Shown here in pieces: positions 1 to 8,844 of a DNA stretch of 64,000 nucleotides. The position numbers were made by a program, and so were the translations under genes. The notes under the pieces were generated by a model that was given only the letters and a program-made list of their open reading frames with translations, did no database searches and was not told the DNA's origin. How positions within the stretch are numbered: the stretch's first letter is position 1; each line of letters starts with the position of its first letter. Location of the stretch: positions 1 to 64,000 of the forward strand of contig NZ_JAOPHT010000002.1 of the NCBI RefSeq assembly GCF_025515305.1, read 5' to 3'. Origin of the DNA: Roseicyclus sediminis. GTDB lineage: Bacteria; Pseudomonadota; Alphaproteobacteria; Rhodobacterales; Rhodobacteraceae.

Positions 1-1327
1 GCCCCTCGGCGAGCGCGCGGGCGAGGCCGAAGCCGCCGTTGGCCGCGCCCGCCACGCGCATCGGCGCACTGTCGGGGCGGGGCACCAGCGCATCGGCCTC
101 CGCGTCGAAGTCGAGCTTGCCGCCGGCCTGGCAGAACAGGTGAACCGAGGGCGTGTAGCCGCCCGAAACGAGGATCGTGTCGGCGTCGACGTGTTCGCCG
201 CTGACCGTGGCCGCGCCGACTTCGCTCTGCCCGTGCGCCCGCGTCAGCCGCCCGCCCCGGATGAGCCTGACGCCCTCGGGCGGGTCCGGGACCCCGTCGT
301 GCCGGGCATCTGCGATGGTGACGCGGGCGCCGGCCTCGGCCAGGGCGCGGGCCACGGCATGGCTCGCGTCATTGGCGGTGGCCAGCAGGATGCGCCGCCC
401 CGCCACCGCGCCATGAAGCGCGAGGTAGTGCAGTGCCGCCTCGGCCGAGAGGATGCCGGGCCGGTCGTTTCCGGCGAACCAGAGCGGCCGCTCGATCGCT
501 CCCGCGGCCAGCACCGTCTCCTTCGCGCGGATGCGCCAGTGCAGGTCGGGCCGTCCGTCGCGCCGCTGCCAGGCGGCGAAGGTTCCGTGATCGAAGGCGC
601 CCCAGAGCGTCGTGTCGGTCAGCACCCGGCCACCCGCGGCCTCCACGGCGGCGCGCGCGTCGGCGGCGAAGTCGTGCCACGGCCCGCCGTCGATATTGCC
701 CCCGCGCCAGCGCAGCGTGCCGCCGATCTTGCGCGCCTCGTCAAGGAGCCAGACCGTCCGTCCCGCCCGCGCGGCGGCCCGTGCCGCGGCAAGGCCCGCG
801 GGCCCTGCGCCGATCACCAGCAGATCGCAGGCGCCGTCGATGTGCGGATTGTCGGCCGGTGGGGCATGGCCGGGATCGAGCCTGCCGAGCCCGGCCATGG
901 AACGGATCATCGGCTCCCACCGCATCCAGCCGCCGGCCATGAAGGTCTTGTAGTAGAACCCCGCGGGCAGGAACCGGTGCAGGAGGTCCAGGACCTGCAA
1001 GCGGTCGCGCCTTGCGTCGGGGGCGGTGTTGACCGACCGCAGCGCCATGCCCTCGCGCAGCGGGACCAGCGTCGCGCGCTGGTTCGGCGTGGTCACGCCA
1101 TCCTCGGTCACGTCGAGGATCGCGTTCGGCTCCTCCCCGCCCATGCCCCAGAGACCGCGGGGCCGGTGATACTTGAAGCTCCGCCCCAGGATGCGCGGTC
1201 CGCCCGCCAGCAGTGCCGAGGCCAGCGTGTCGCCCGCGTAGCCCCGAAGCGGCATGCCGTCGAAGGTGAAGGACAAGGGCCTGTCGCGGTCGATCCGGCC
1301 GAGATCCGGGTGCCGCCAGCCGCTCAT
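1..1327 (-). CDS. soxA: Sarcosine oxidase alpha subunit, 5'-part (runs off the window)
   Basis: Large subunit of heterotetrameric sarcosine oxidase, which oxidatively demethylates sarcosine to glycine and passes the methyl group to tetrahydrofolate. About 442 N-terminal residues are present of a family length near 1000; the rest lies beyond position 1. The N-terminal part carries the small ferredoxin-like fold typical of this subunit (GDTLASALLAGG near residues 32-43). A dinucleotide-binding GAGPAG follows near residues 173-178, then a second oxidoreductase half. The ATG overlaps the soxD stop by 4 bp (ATGA), which fixes the start and implies translational coupling. soxG, expected next, would lie outside the window. 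Confidence 0.93.
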   Translation of the reverse strand, partial: MSGWRHPDLGRIDRDRPLSFTFDGMPLRGYAGDTLASALLAGGPRILGRSFKYHRPRGLWGMGGEEPNAILDVTEDGVTTPNQRATLVPLREGMALRSVNTAPDARRDRLQVLDLLHRFLPAGFYYKTFMAGGWMRWEPMIRSMAGLGRLDPGHAPPADNPHIDGACDLLVIGAGPAGLAAARAAARAGRTVWLLDEARKIGGTLRWRGGNIDGGPWHDFAADARAAVEAAGGRVLTDTTLWGAFDHGTFAAWQRRDGRPDLHWRIRAKETVLAAGAIERPLWFAGNDRPGILSAEAALHYLALHGAVAGRRILLATANDASHAVARALAEAGARVTIADARHDGVPDPPEGVRLIRGGRLTRAHGQSEVGAATVSGEHVDADTILVSGGYTPSVHLFCQAGGKLDFDAEADALVPRPDSAPMRVAGAANGGFGLARALAEG

Positions 1328-1590
1328 GGCGTCCGTCCCGGCAGGGCTGCCACATCCGTCACCGCGCGGGTGGCGGTGTCCCGCGTCATCACGAAGAACT
1401 CGCCGCAGGTCAGGTGAACCCAGACCTCGCGGGCCGTGCCCTTCGGTGCGTCGTTCATGTAAAGATAGTCGGCCCAGGCGGCATCGGTGACGTCCGGCGC
1501 CGGCTCTGGCCGGTGCTTGCCCGCTTCGGCGGCGAAGTGGAACTCCGTCTCGTCGCGCGGGCCGCAGAAGGGGCAGGGGAAGCGTTGCAT
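1324..1590 (-). CDS. soxD: Sarcosine oxidase delta subunit
   Basis: Small zinc-binding subunit of heterotetrameric sarcosine oxidase, 88 residues, the normal family size. The expected zinc ligands are visible: a CPFC pair at residues 6 and 9, and a histidine and cysteine near residues 59 and 62 (VHLTCGEFF). It lies between soxB, 50 bp upstream, and soxA, which it overlaps by 4 bp. This is the standard soxB-soxD-soxA order, so function follows from both sequence and neighbours. Confidence 0.95.
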   Translation of the reverse strand: MQRFPCPFCGPRDETEFHFAAEAGKHRPEPAPDVTDAAWADYLYMNDAPKGTAREVWVHLTCGEFFVMTRDTATRAVTDVAALPGRTP

Positions 1591-1640
1591 GTTTGTCTTT
1601 CCCGCCTATCGCTTCGCTACCTGAGGCATGGTCCGTCTCC

Positions 1641-2891
1641 CTAGTGCGCGATGCCGGAGCCCGCGGCCTCGTCGATCAGGCGCCCCTCGGCAAAGCGGGA
1701 CAGGTCGAAGGGGCGGCTGATCTCGTGGTGGCGGCCTTCGGCAAGCAAATGCGCCAGCAGCCAGCCGCCGGCGGGGATCGCCTTGAACCCGCCGGTGCCC
1801 CAGCCGCAGTTGACGTACAGGCCCTCGGGACCCACGGGGCCGAGGATGGGCGAGCTGTCCGGCACGACGTCGACGACGCCCGCCCATTGCCGCAGGAGCT
1901 TCAGCTGCCCGAAGGCCGGGAACATCTCCAGCAGTCCCGAGATCACCGTCTCCTGCACCGGCAGGTTGCCGCGCTGGCCATGGGTCGGCACCCGGTCGAG
2001 CCCGCCTCCGAAGACCAGTTCGCCCTTGTCCGACTGGCTCACGTAGGTGCCGGTCCCGAGGTAGAGCAGCACCGTGTCGAGGACCGGCTTCACGGGTTCC
2101 GAGACGAAGGCCTGCAGCGCGTAATCGTGGATCGGAAGACGCGCGCCCGCCATCGCGGCGAGGGCCGGCGTCGCCCCCGCGGCGGCGAGGCCCAGTCGCT
2201 CGGTGCGGATCGGGCCCAGTGTCGTTTCCACGCCCGTGACCGCGCCGCCCTCGATAGCGATGCCCGTGACCTCGCAGTTCTCGACGATATCCACGCCGAG
2301 GGCGCTTGCCGCCCGCGCATAGGCCCAGGCGACCGCATCGTGACGCGCCACGCCCGCACGCCCCTGCCAGACGCCGCCGAGACACCGATAGCGCGCATCC
2401 GACCCCTGGTTGAGAAGCGGCACGCGCTCCAGCGCCCGGCGGGCGTCCATCAGCTCCCCATCCACGCCGTTCAGCTGCATCGCGTTGGCGATCCGGGCGC
2501 AGATCTCCATCTGCGCGGGCGTATGCGCCGCGATCAGCATGCCGCGCTGGCTGAGCATGATGTTGTAGTTCAGCTCCCGGCTCAGGTCCTCGTAGAGCCT
2601 GAGCGCGAGATCGTAGAGCGCGACGCTCTCGGGATAGAAGTAGTTCGACCGGATCACCGTGGTGTTCCGCCCGGTGTTGCCGCCGCCGATCCAGCCACGC
2701 TCCAGCACCGCGACCCGGCGCATGCCATGGTTCTTCGCGAGGTAGTAGGCCGTGGCGAGCCCGTGCCCGCCGCCCCCCACCACGACCGCGTCATAGGCGG
2801 CGGCGGGCCGGACGCGCCTCCAGGCCGCGCGCCAGCCACGGTGGCCGAGCAGGCCCTCGCGGGCCAGCGCGATGGCCGAATACCGTGTCAT
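1641..2891 (-). CDS. soxB: Sarcosine oxidase beta subunit
   Basis: Catalytic flavin subunit of sarcosine oxidase, 416 residues. It has a DAO-type FAD domain with GGGGHG near residues 39-44. The ARHDAVAW motif near residue 184 contains the histidine that in characterised SoxB proteins carries covalent FMN (family knowledge; not shown here). The start overlaps the stop of the TetR gene by 4 bp, so regulator and enzyme are translated together. Product is glycine, with the one-carbon unit transferred to folate by the alpha subunit. Confidence 0.95.
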   Translation of the reverse strand: MTRYSAIALAREGLLGHRGWRAAWRRVRPAAAYDAVVVGGGGHGLATAYYLAKNHGMRRVAVLERGWIGGGNTGRNTTVIRSNYFYPESVALYDLALRLYEDLSRELNYNIMLSQRGMLIAAHTPAQMEICARIANAMQLNGVDGELMDARRALERVPLLNQGSDARYRCLGGVWQGRAGVARHDAVAWAYARAASALGVDIVENCEVTGIAIEGGAVTGVETTLGPIRTERLGLAAAGATPALAAMAGARLPIHDYALQAFVSEPVKPVLDTVLLYLGTGTYVSQSDKGELVFGGGLDRVPTHGQRGNLPVQETVISGLLEMFPAFGQLKLLRQWAGVVDVVPDSSPILGPVGPEGLYVNCGWGTGGFKAIPAGGWLLAHLLAEGRHHEISRPFDLSRFAEGRLIDEAAGSGIAH

Positions 2892-3559
2892 CGGGCCGCC
2901 ACCCCGCGCGCGTGCGCCTCGAACTCGGCCACTTGCTCAGGCCGGGGGCGGACGCCCGTGAAGGCGTGCAGGTAGCCCGGGACGCGCGACAGCCGTTCCT
3001 CCAGCGTCTCGTTCAGTTCCAGCGCGTAATACCCGATCTGTTGGTAGTAGAGCACGCGGGCGCGGATGTCGGCCTCCTCCGGCGGATATCCGTGGCGGCG
3101 GAACATGGCCGCGATCGCCTCGGTCCGGGCGGTGTCGGACCGGTCGATCACGCGGCGCACCGCGCCGTCGCGGCGGGCCCATTCGCGGACCGCGAAGTCG
3201 AGCTGATGGTTGAAGCCGTCGGGATCCACGATGCAGCGGAAGAAGTTGTTGACCGCATCGATGATGTCGGCCGAGGGCATCGCGGCATGGGCGAGCAGTA
3301 TGCCGGTATTGCCGCGTTCCCATTCCGCAAGCAGCTGGTTCAACAGGTCCTTGCGGCTCTTGAAATACCAGTAAAAAGACGACCGCGAGACGCCCAGGCG
3401 TTCCCCGATGGTGAGGACCTTCACCTCCGACACGCCGTCCGAGACCAGAAGGTCCATCGCCACGCGCAGCCAGTCCTCCCGCGTGACCTTGACGTTGCCC
3501 GCCAGCGGCTCGACCGTGGCGGAGGGGGAGGTGCGAGGCATGCGTTCGGGCTCCGCCAT
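2888..3559 (-). CDS. TetR/AcrR-family transcriptional regulator
   Basis: DNA-binding repressor-type protein of 223 residues. The helix-turn-helix lies at about residues 47-70 (IGERLGVSRSSFYWYFKSRK), followed by a helical ligand-binding domain. It is embedded inside the operon: 3 bp after the MttB-family gene and overlapping soxB by 4 bp. That position suggests it controls its own operon in response to a methylated amine or an intermediate. A 12-bp perfect palindrome at 7644-7655, ahead of the first gene, is a candidate operator. The ligand cannot be read from the sequence. Confidence 0.9.
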   Translation of the reverse strand: MAEPERMPRTSPSATVEPLAGNVKVTREDWLRVAMDLLVSDGVSEVKVLTIGERLGVSRSSFYWYFKSRKDLLNQLLAEWERGNTGILLAHAAMPSADIIDAVNNFFRCIVDPDGFNHQLDFAVREWARRDGAVRRVIDRSDTARTEAIAAMFRRHGYPPEEADIRARVLYYQQIGYYALELNETLEERLSRVPGYLHAFTGVRPRPEQVAEFEAHARGVAAR

Positions 3560-3562
3560 GGC

Positions 3563-5140
3563 TCAGCTTTCCGGGGCCGCGCCGCCCTCGGCCTCGCGCC
3601 GGGCGATGAAGGCATCAAGCGCCTCGTGCCGGTCCTGGGGCAGGACGGGCTCGGCGGGGCGGTCGAGGATGGCTTCCCAGACGCCCGCGGCGCGCTCGGT
3701 GGCGTCACGCGCGCCGCGCTCGGTCCAGGTGCCGAAATTTGCGTAGTCGTGCACCAGGGGGGCGTAGAACTCGGTCCCGTAGCGCTCCATCGTCTGCGGT
3801 GCGGCGAAGAAATGGCCCATCGGCTCGACCGCGGCGAGGGCGGTGTCGAAGCCGATCTCGGAAGGTCCGGCGCGCTGCCCGGCGCAGAGTTCGGCCACCA
3901 TGTTCAGGACGTCCACATCGGTCACGATCTTCTCGTAGGATACCGTGAGCCCGCCCTCAAGCCACCCCGCCGCATGAATGACCACGGTCGCGCCGGCCAG
4001 AAGGCACCCCCAGAGCCCGAACTGGTTTTCGTTGGCCGCCTGCGCGTCGTTGAGGTTCGAGGCCGATCCCGCGGCCGACCGCCATGGAAGGCCCAGGAGC
4101 CGCGCCATCTGACCGGCCGCCAGCGAGGCCTGGAAATGTCCCGGCGTCCCGAAGGCGGGCGCGCCGGACTTCATGTCGACGTTCGAGGTGAAGGTGCCGT
4201 AGCAGACCGGCGCGCCCGGGCGCACCAGTTGCGTCAGCGTGATCGCGGCGAGGCATTCGGCATGGCTGAGCGTGATCGCGCCCGCCACCGTGATCGGCGC
4301 CATCGCCCCCATCAGCGTGAAGGGCGTCACGATCGAAAGCTGCCCGGCGCGGGCGAAGTCGATCAGGCCCTGCGCCATGGGCACGTCGAGCGTGCGGGGG
4401 GAATTCGTGTTGATGATGGTGTAGGCGTAGACCTCGCTGTGGAATGCCTCGTCCGAGAGACCGCGGGCGATCGCCAGCATCTCGAAATTGTCCAGGGTCT
4501 GCGGCGTTCCGCGGGCGAAGAGGAAGGGGAACTTGTCCGACAGCTCAAGCTGGGTTCGCGTCGTGAAGTAGTGGCGCAGATGGGTCGGCACGTCCTGCGG
4601 CTCGACCGAGGGCGAGAGCATCTGGAAGACGTCGAATTCGTGGGTCAGGCGCGTGAAGTCACGGAAATCGCTGGCCGAACCGGGCCGCCGCCCGCGACGG
4701 ATGTCGGTGGCATGCGGCGCGCCCGCGCCCGGCTGGAAGTTTAGCGCGCCAAGCTCCAGCGTCACGTCGCGGGGCCGCGCGCCCGCGTTGCACCGGATCG
4801 AGCGTGGCGCGGTCGCCAGCGCCGCCTCCACCATGTCGCGCCCGATGAAGACCATCTCCGCCTCGACGCGCGCGCCGCCCGTGGCGAAGATCCGGCGCGC
4901 CTCGGGCAGGAGGACCTTCACGCCGAGTTCCTCCAGCGTGCGGAGCGCCGTGAGGTGCATGTTCGCGGCCTCGTCGTCGGAAAAGACCGACATGACCGGG
5001 AAGGGGTTGCGCAGCTGACGGTAGTTCACCTCGCGGGGCGGCGTGGCGCCCGCGCCGCCGGGCCGCCCCTCGCCGCCCTCCATGCGGCGGCGCCGCCGCC
5101 GGCGTGGGGACGGCGGCTCCGCGACGTCCATCGACGTCAT
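3563..5140 (-). CDS. MttB-family (trimethylamine methyltransferase-like) protein without pyrrolysine
   Basis: About 525 residues of the COG5598/MttB family, TIM-barrel enzymes that move a methyl group from a quaternary or tertiary amine to a corrinoid protein. The reading frame is uninterrupted, so it lacks the in-frame amber codon for pyrrolysine found in archaeal MttB; it belongs with the non-Pyl members, some of which demethylate glycine betaine or related quaternary amines. The N-terminus has a basic arginine run (residues 12-19). The ATG overlaps the upstream flavoprotein stop by 4 bp. Neighbours (dimethylglycine dehydrogenase-like, sarcosine oxidase) point to a methylated-amine substrate. 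A candidate partner corrinoid protein is encoded at 41965-42672. Exact substrate unknown. Confidence 0.85.
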   Translation of the reverse strand: MTSMDVAEPPSPRRRRRRRMEGGEGRPGGAGATPPREVNYRQLRNPFPVMSVFSDDEAANMHLTALRTLEELGVKVLLPEARRIFATGGARVEAEMVFIGRDMVEAALATAPRSIRCNAGARPRDVTLELGALNFQPGAGAPHATDIRRGRRPGSASDFRDFTRLTHEFDVFQMLSPSVEPQDVPTHLRHYFTTRTQLELSDKFPFLFARGTPQTLDNFEMLAIARGLSDEAFHSEVYAYTIINTNSPRTLDVPMAQGLIDFARAGQLSIVTPFTLMGAMAPITVAGAITLSHAECLAAITLTQLVRPGAPVCYGTFTSNVDMKSGAPAFGTPGHFQASLAAGQMARLLGLPWRSAAGSASNLNDAQAANENQFGLWGCLLAGATVVIHAAGWLEGGLTVSYEKIVTDVDVLNMVAELCAGQRAGPSEIGFDTALAAVEPMGHFFAAPQTMERYGTEFYAPLVHDYANFGTWTERGARDATERAAGVWEAILDRPAEPVLPQDRHEALDAFIARREAEGGAAPES

Positions 5141-7587
5141 ACCGGCCCCATCGCGCGCCGGGGCAGGCCGCGCATGGCGCGTCCCTCGGGATCGTAGGGC
5201 GAGGCGGCGATCACGCGCGCCCCGCGCTCGACCCCGACGATATGCGTGCTGAGCGCCGTGCCCTCCGCCGCCGCGTCCCGGTCCACCATCGCCATGGCGA
5301 GCGATTTGCCCAGCGTGTGCCCGTAGCCGCCGGAGGTGACGAAGCCCACGCGCTTTCCGTTCCGCCAGACGGGTTCGTAGCCGCTGGCATCGGCGTCGCC
5401 GTCCTCGACTTCCAGCGTGACGACCACCTGCGCCGGTCCCGGCCCGCCCCGTTCGGCCAGCGCCGCCTCGCGGCCGACGAAATCGCCCTTCTCCCAGTCG
5501 ATCCAGCGATCCATGCCGGTCTGGCCGGGCGTGTAGCCTTGCGTGAATTCCGCCGACCAGATCCCGAAACTCTTCTCCAGTCTTAGCGACAGGAGCGCGT
5601 TGTAGCCGATCTCGCGCAGGCCGAGGTCGGCGCCCGCCTCCAGCAGCGCGCGGCGCAGCCCGGCATGATCGGCGGCGTTGCAGTGCATCTCGTAGCCAAG
5701 CTCTCCCGCCACCGACAGACGCCCGATCTTGCAGCGGTGCAGCCCGATGTCGAAATGCCCGCAGCCCATGAAGGGCAGGGCGCCGATCGGGCCGTCGGTC
5801 AGCCGCTCCACGATCTTCAGGCTTTCCGGTCCGGACAGGGAGAACCCGACGACCGCGTCGGAGATGTCGCGCACCTCGACGCCCTCGGTCCCGTGGTCCC
5901 AGAACCAGCGCATGTGCCATTCGCGCAGGTAGTAGGACCCCATGATCCACCAGGTGTCGTTTCCATCGGCGTCAGGCCCCCAGTTGAAGACCGTCAGGTC
6001 GCCCTTGAGCCGCCCCGTTTCTGACAGCATCGGCGCCAGCCGCGCGCGGCCCGGCCTGGGCAGTCGCGAGGCCATGATCCGGTCGAGCCAGGCCCGCGCC
6101 CCGGGGCCGGTGACCTCGAACCGCGAGAAGCCGGTGATGTCGAGCAGGCCCGCCGCCTCGCGCACGGCCTCGCATTCTTCCGCCACGATCGGCATGGCGT
6201 TGGAGCGTTTCAGCGTCGGCTTCTCCTCGAAATCCGGCGTCGGCGCGAAGTAGAGCGGCACTTCCAGTCCGTAGCTCACGCCCCAGCGGCAGCCTGCCGC
6301 CTCCATCTCGGCGTGCGCCGGCGCCATCTTCAGCGGGCGGCCCGCGGGAAGCTGCTCGTTGGGATAGGTCATCACGAAGCGGCGGGTGTAGAACTGGCCC
6401 GTCGTCTCGCGGATGAAGCGCTTGTTCTGCGCGTAGTCGCCATAGCGCGCCACGTCCATCGCCCAGGCATCCGCCTCGGGCTCGCCGTGGATCATCCACT
6501 CGGCCAGCGTCTTGCCGACCCCTCCGCCCTGCAGGAAACCAGCCATCACGGCGCAGGCGCACCAGTAGCCGCGCTTGCCGCGCACGGGCCCGACGAGCGG
6601 GTTGCCGTCGGGCGAGAAGGTGAAGGCCCCGTTGACCCATGTCTTGACGCCCACTTCCTGTAGCGCGGGATATCGCTCGAAGCCCAGCGTCAGTTCGGTC
6701 TCGATCCGGTCGGTCTGTTCCTGGAACAGCTCCATCCCGTAGTCCCACGGCGCGCCGTCCATGGCCCAGTGTTCGTGCTCGATCTCGTAGATGCCGAGCA
6801 GCACGCCCTTCTGATCCTGCCGGAGATAGGTAAACCCCTCGAGATCGACGGTCATCGGGACCTCGAAGTTGATCCGCTCCAGTTCGGGGATCGTGTCCGA
6901 GATCAGGTAGTGATGCTTGAGCGGCGAAACCGGAAGCTCGATCCCCGCCATGCGTCCGACCTGCTTGGCCCAGAGGCCGGCGGCGTTGACCACGTGCTCG
7001 CAGGTGATCGTGCCCTTGTCGGTCACGATGCGCCAGCCCTCGGCGGTCTGTTCCAGCGCCTCGACCCTTGTATGCTCGAAAACCTCCGCCCCCCGCTTCC
7101 GGGCGGCTTTCGCATAGGCGTGGACGGTGCCTGTCGTGTCGAGATAGCCCTCGCGGTCGGCCCACATGCCACCGAGAATGCCGTGGGTCGACATGATCGG
7201 GTTCAGCTCGCCGCATTCCTCGGGCGTCACCAGGCGGCAGTCCTCGATCCCGATGGACTGGAAGATGCGATAGGCCGATTGCAGCCATTCCCAGCGGTCG
7301 GGCGTGCCGGCAAGGGTCAGGCCGCCGGTCATGTGCAGGCCGATGTCCTGTCCCGATTCCTCCTGGATCTCGGACAGTAGGTCGATCGTGTAGGCCTGCA
7401 GCGCGGCCATGTTCGGATCCGCGTTGAGCGCGTGGAACCCGCCCGCCGCGTGCCACGACGAACCCGCCGTCAGGACCGAGCGTTCCAGCAGGCACACGTC
7501 CGTCCATCCGAATTTCGCCAGGTGGTAGAGAACCGAGGCGCCTACGACGCCGCCCCCGATGACCACGACACGATACTGCGATTTCAC
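5137..7587 (-). CDS. Dimethylglycine dehydrogenase-like flavoprotein with C-terminal GcvT domain
   Basis: 816 residues. The N-terminal DAO-type FAD domain has GGGVVG at residues 11-16 and SSWHAAG around residue 46; the His of this motif carries covalent FAD in dimethylglycine and sarcosine dehydrogenases. From about residue 420 the protein is an aminomethyltransferase (GcvT) domain that passes the methylene group to tetrahydrofolate. Likely reaction: dimethylglycine to sarcosine. I chose the GTG at 7587 because GGGAGGA sits about 7 nt upstream; an ATG 33 nt further upstream lacks such a site. It is the first gene of the operon leading to soxBDA. A sarcosine dehydrogenase role is an alternative. 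Confidence 0.88.
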   Translation of the reverse strand: MKSQYRVVVIGGGVVGASVLYHLAKFGWTDVCLLERSVLTAGSSWHAAGGFHALNADPNMAALQAYTIDLLSEIQEESGQDIGLHMTGGLTLAGTPDRWEWLQSAYRIFQSIGIEDCRLVTPEECGELNPIMSTHGILGGMWADREGYLDTTGTVHAYAKAARKRGAEVFEHTRVEALEQTAEGWRIVTDKGTITCEHVVNAAGLWAKQVGRMAGIELPVSPLKHHYLISDTIPELERINFEVPMTVDLEGFTYLRQDQKGVLLGIYEIEHEHWAMDGAPWDYGMELFQEQTDRIETELTLGFERYPALQEVGVKTWVNGAFTFSPDGNPLVGPVRGKRGYWCACAVMAGFLQGGGVGKTLAEWMIHGEPEADAWAMDVARYGDYAQNKRFIRETTGQFYTRRFVMTYPNEQLPAGRPLKMAPAHAEMEAAGCRWGVSYGLEVPLYFAPTPDFEEKPTLKRSNAMPIVAEECEAVREAAGLLDITGFSRFEVTGPGARAWLDRIMASRLPRPGRARLAPMLSETGRLKGDLTVFNWGPDADGNDTWWIMGSYYLREWHMRWFWDHGTEGVEVRDISDAVVGFSLSGPESLKIVERLTDGPIGALPFMGCGHFDIGLHRCKIGRLSVAGELGYEMHCNAADHAGLRRALLEAGADLGLREIGYNALLSLRLEKSFGIWSAEFTQGYTPGQTGMDRWIDWEKGDFVGREAALAERGGPGPAQVVVTLEVEDGDADASGYEPVWRNGKRVGFVTSGGYGHTLGKSLAMAMVDRDAAAEGTALSTHIVGVERGARVIAASPYDPEGRAMRGLPRRAMGPV

Positions 7588-7643
7588 GGCGAATCCTCCC
7601 TCGGCGAGCCTGTCCGGCAAAGGCTAAGGGCGGCCTCGGCGCC

Positions 7644-7655
7644 ATGTCTAGACAT
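7644..7655. promoter_or_regulatory. Candidate operator: perfect palindrome upstream of the methylamine operon
   Basis: ATGTCTAGACAT is a perfect 12-bp palindrome about 57 bp upstream of the GTG start of the dimethylglycine dehydrogenase-like gene. It is immediately followed by TAAGTGTC, giving an overlapping second inverted repeat (GACA-TAAG-TGTC). TetR-family proteins bind short palindromes of this kind, and a TetR gene lies in this operon. The assignment is inference. Confidence 0.4.
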
Positions 7656-7863
7656 AAGTGTCCACACCGCGCGGACGCCCCCGTCCGGGTCGTTCCCGGC
7701 CGCAAGACGCCGCCGCGTCTTGGGCGCCCCGACCGGCGGGATGCGCGGTCTGCAACGATTTCATCAGATATCGTCGGCAAACGCGCTATACCTTCGTCCG
7801 GAGATTCCGCACCCGACCGGAAATCAGGAACCGGGGGGCGGGGCAGGTTAGGGAGGACCAGCC

Positions 7864-8718
7864 ATGCTCAAGAGAATACTCGTGCCCGTAAGCGGCGATG
7901 GCATGGGAGAAACCGCGCTTGCCCATGCGGCTGCGCTGGCCCATCGGCACAAGGCGCATATCGTCGTCGCCCATTGCCGCGCGCGCCCCGAGGACATGAT
8001 CCCCTACAGCACGCTTCTGCCGTCCTTCGCGCGCGAGACGATCATGACCCAGGCCTCGGAACTGGCCGACCAGGAGGAGAACGCCCTGCGCGAGGCGCTC
8101 CACGGGATGGCGGGGTCGCTCGACCTCTCCGAGACGGAGAGTCCCGACGGCACGCGGGCCACCGTGGAATTCGTCGAGGAATTTGGCCGCGTCACCGACA
8201 TCGTGAAACACAACGGGCGCCTGGCCGACCTTGTCGTGGTGGTTCAGCCTGACCGCGACCGCAACCTCGGGACCAACGCGCTGAAGGCGGCACTGTTCCA
8301 GACCGGGCGGCCCGTCCTGATGTGCCCGCGCACCGACGGCGTCGATCCGGACTTCGGCGCGCGGATCGCGGTGGGCTGGAACGGGTCGCTCGAAGCGGCG
8401 CGGACCGTGGCCCTGACGCTCGATCTGGCTGTCGCCGCCGACAGCGTCACGATCCTCGCCGGCGGGCGCGGGGAACCCCACGGAGCCACCACCGAGGAAC
8501 TGGCGGACTACTACCGGTTGCGGGGCATCGCCGCCGTGATCCACCGGTTCGAGGCCCGCAAACCCGGCCTCGCTCTGTTGGAGAAAACCACCGAAACGGG
8601 GGCGGGTCTGCTGATCATGGGCGCCTACGGGCACAGCCACGAGCGCGAGACGCTCTTCGGAGGCAACACCCAAAGCGTTGTCGACAAGGCGAAAATTCCC
8701 GTGGTGATGGCCCATTGA
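7864..8718 (+). CDS. Universal stress protein with two tandem Usp domains
   Basis: 284 residues made of two UspA-like domains, about 1-145 and 150-284. The second ends with a GAYG-x9-G motif near residue 255, a close match to the ATP-binding G-x2-G-x9-G(S/T) signature except that the last position is glycine. Usp proteins are cytoplasmic nucleotide-binding proteins of stress and starvation; the specific target is unknown. AGGGAGG lies just upstream of the ATG. It is divergent from the methylamine operon and 126 bp ahead of tctC, with a strong hairpin between them. Confidence 0.9.
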   Translation: MLKRILVPVSGDGMGETALAHAAALAHRHKAHIVVAHCRARPEDMIPYSTLLPSFARETIMTQASELADQEENALREALHGMAGSLDLSETESPDGTRATVEFVEEFGRVTDIVKHNGRLADLVVVVQPDRDRNLGTNALKAALFQTGRPVLMCPRTDGVDPDFGARIAVGWNGSLEAARTVALTLDLAVAADSVTILAGGRGEPHGATTEELADYYRLRGIAAVIHRFEARKPGLALLEKTTETGAGLLIMGAYGHSHERETLFGGNTQSVVDKAKIPVVMAH

Positions 8719-8784
8719 AAGAAAATTTCGCGGCGAAATAAAATAAGGCTTGAAGGAAAGCGGTTGTAATTTAGTTACTCCCTT

Positions 8785-8817
8785 GGCGAGGGGGCCGGAC
8801 AGGTCCGGCACCTCGCC
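8785..8817 (+). terminator. Strong two-tier hairpin between usp and tctC
   Basis: GGCGAGG (8785-8791) pairs with CCTCGCC (8811-8817), and inside it GCCGGAC (8794-8800) pairs with GTCCGGC (8803-8809). Only a short T tract (CGTTTCTG) follows, so it is a weak candidate for usp termination or a leader structure for tctC, whose start lies 28 bp downstream. Confidence 0.45.
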
Positions 8818-8844
8818 CGTTTCTGCGAGAGGGGAGGTTCTATC

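Noticed and set aside
3563-5140. Pyrrolysine-containing MttB
   Set aside because: No in-frame amber codon is present; the frame is continuous for the whole domain.
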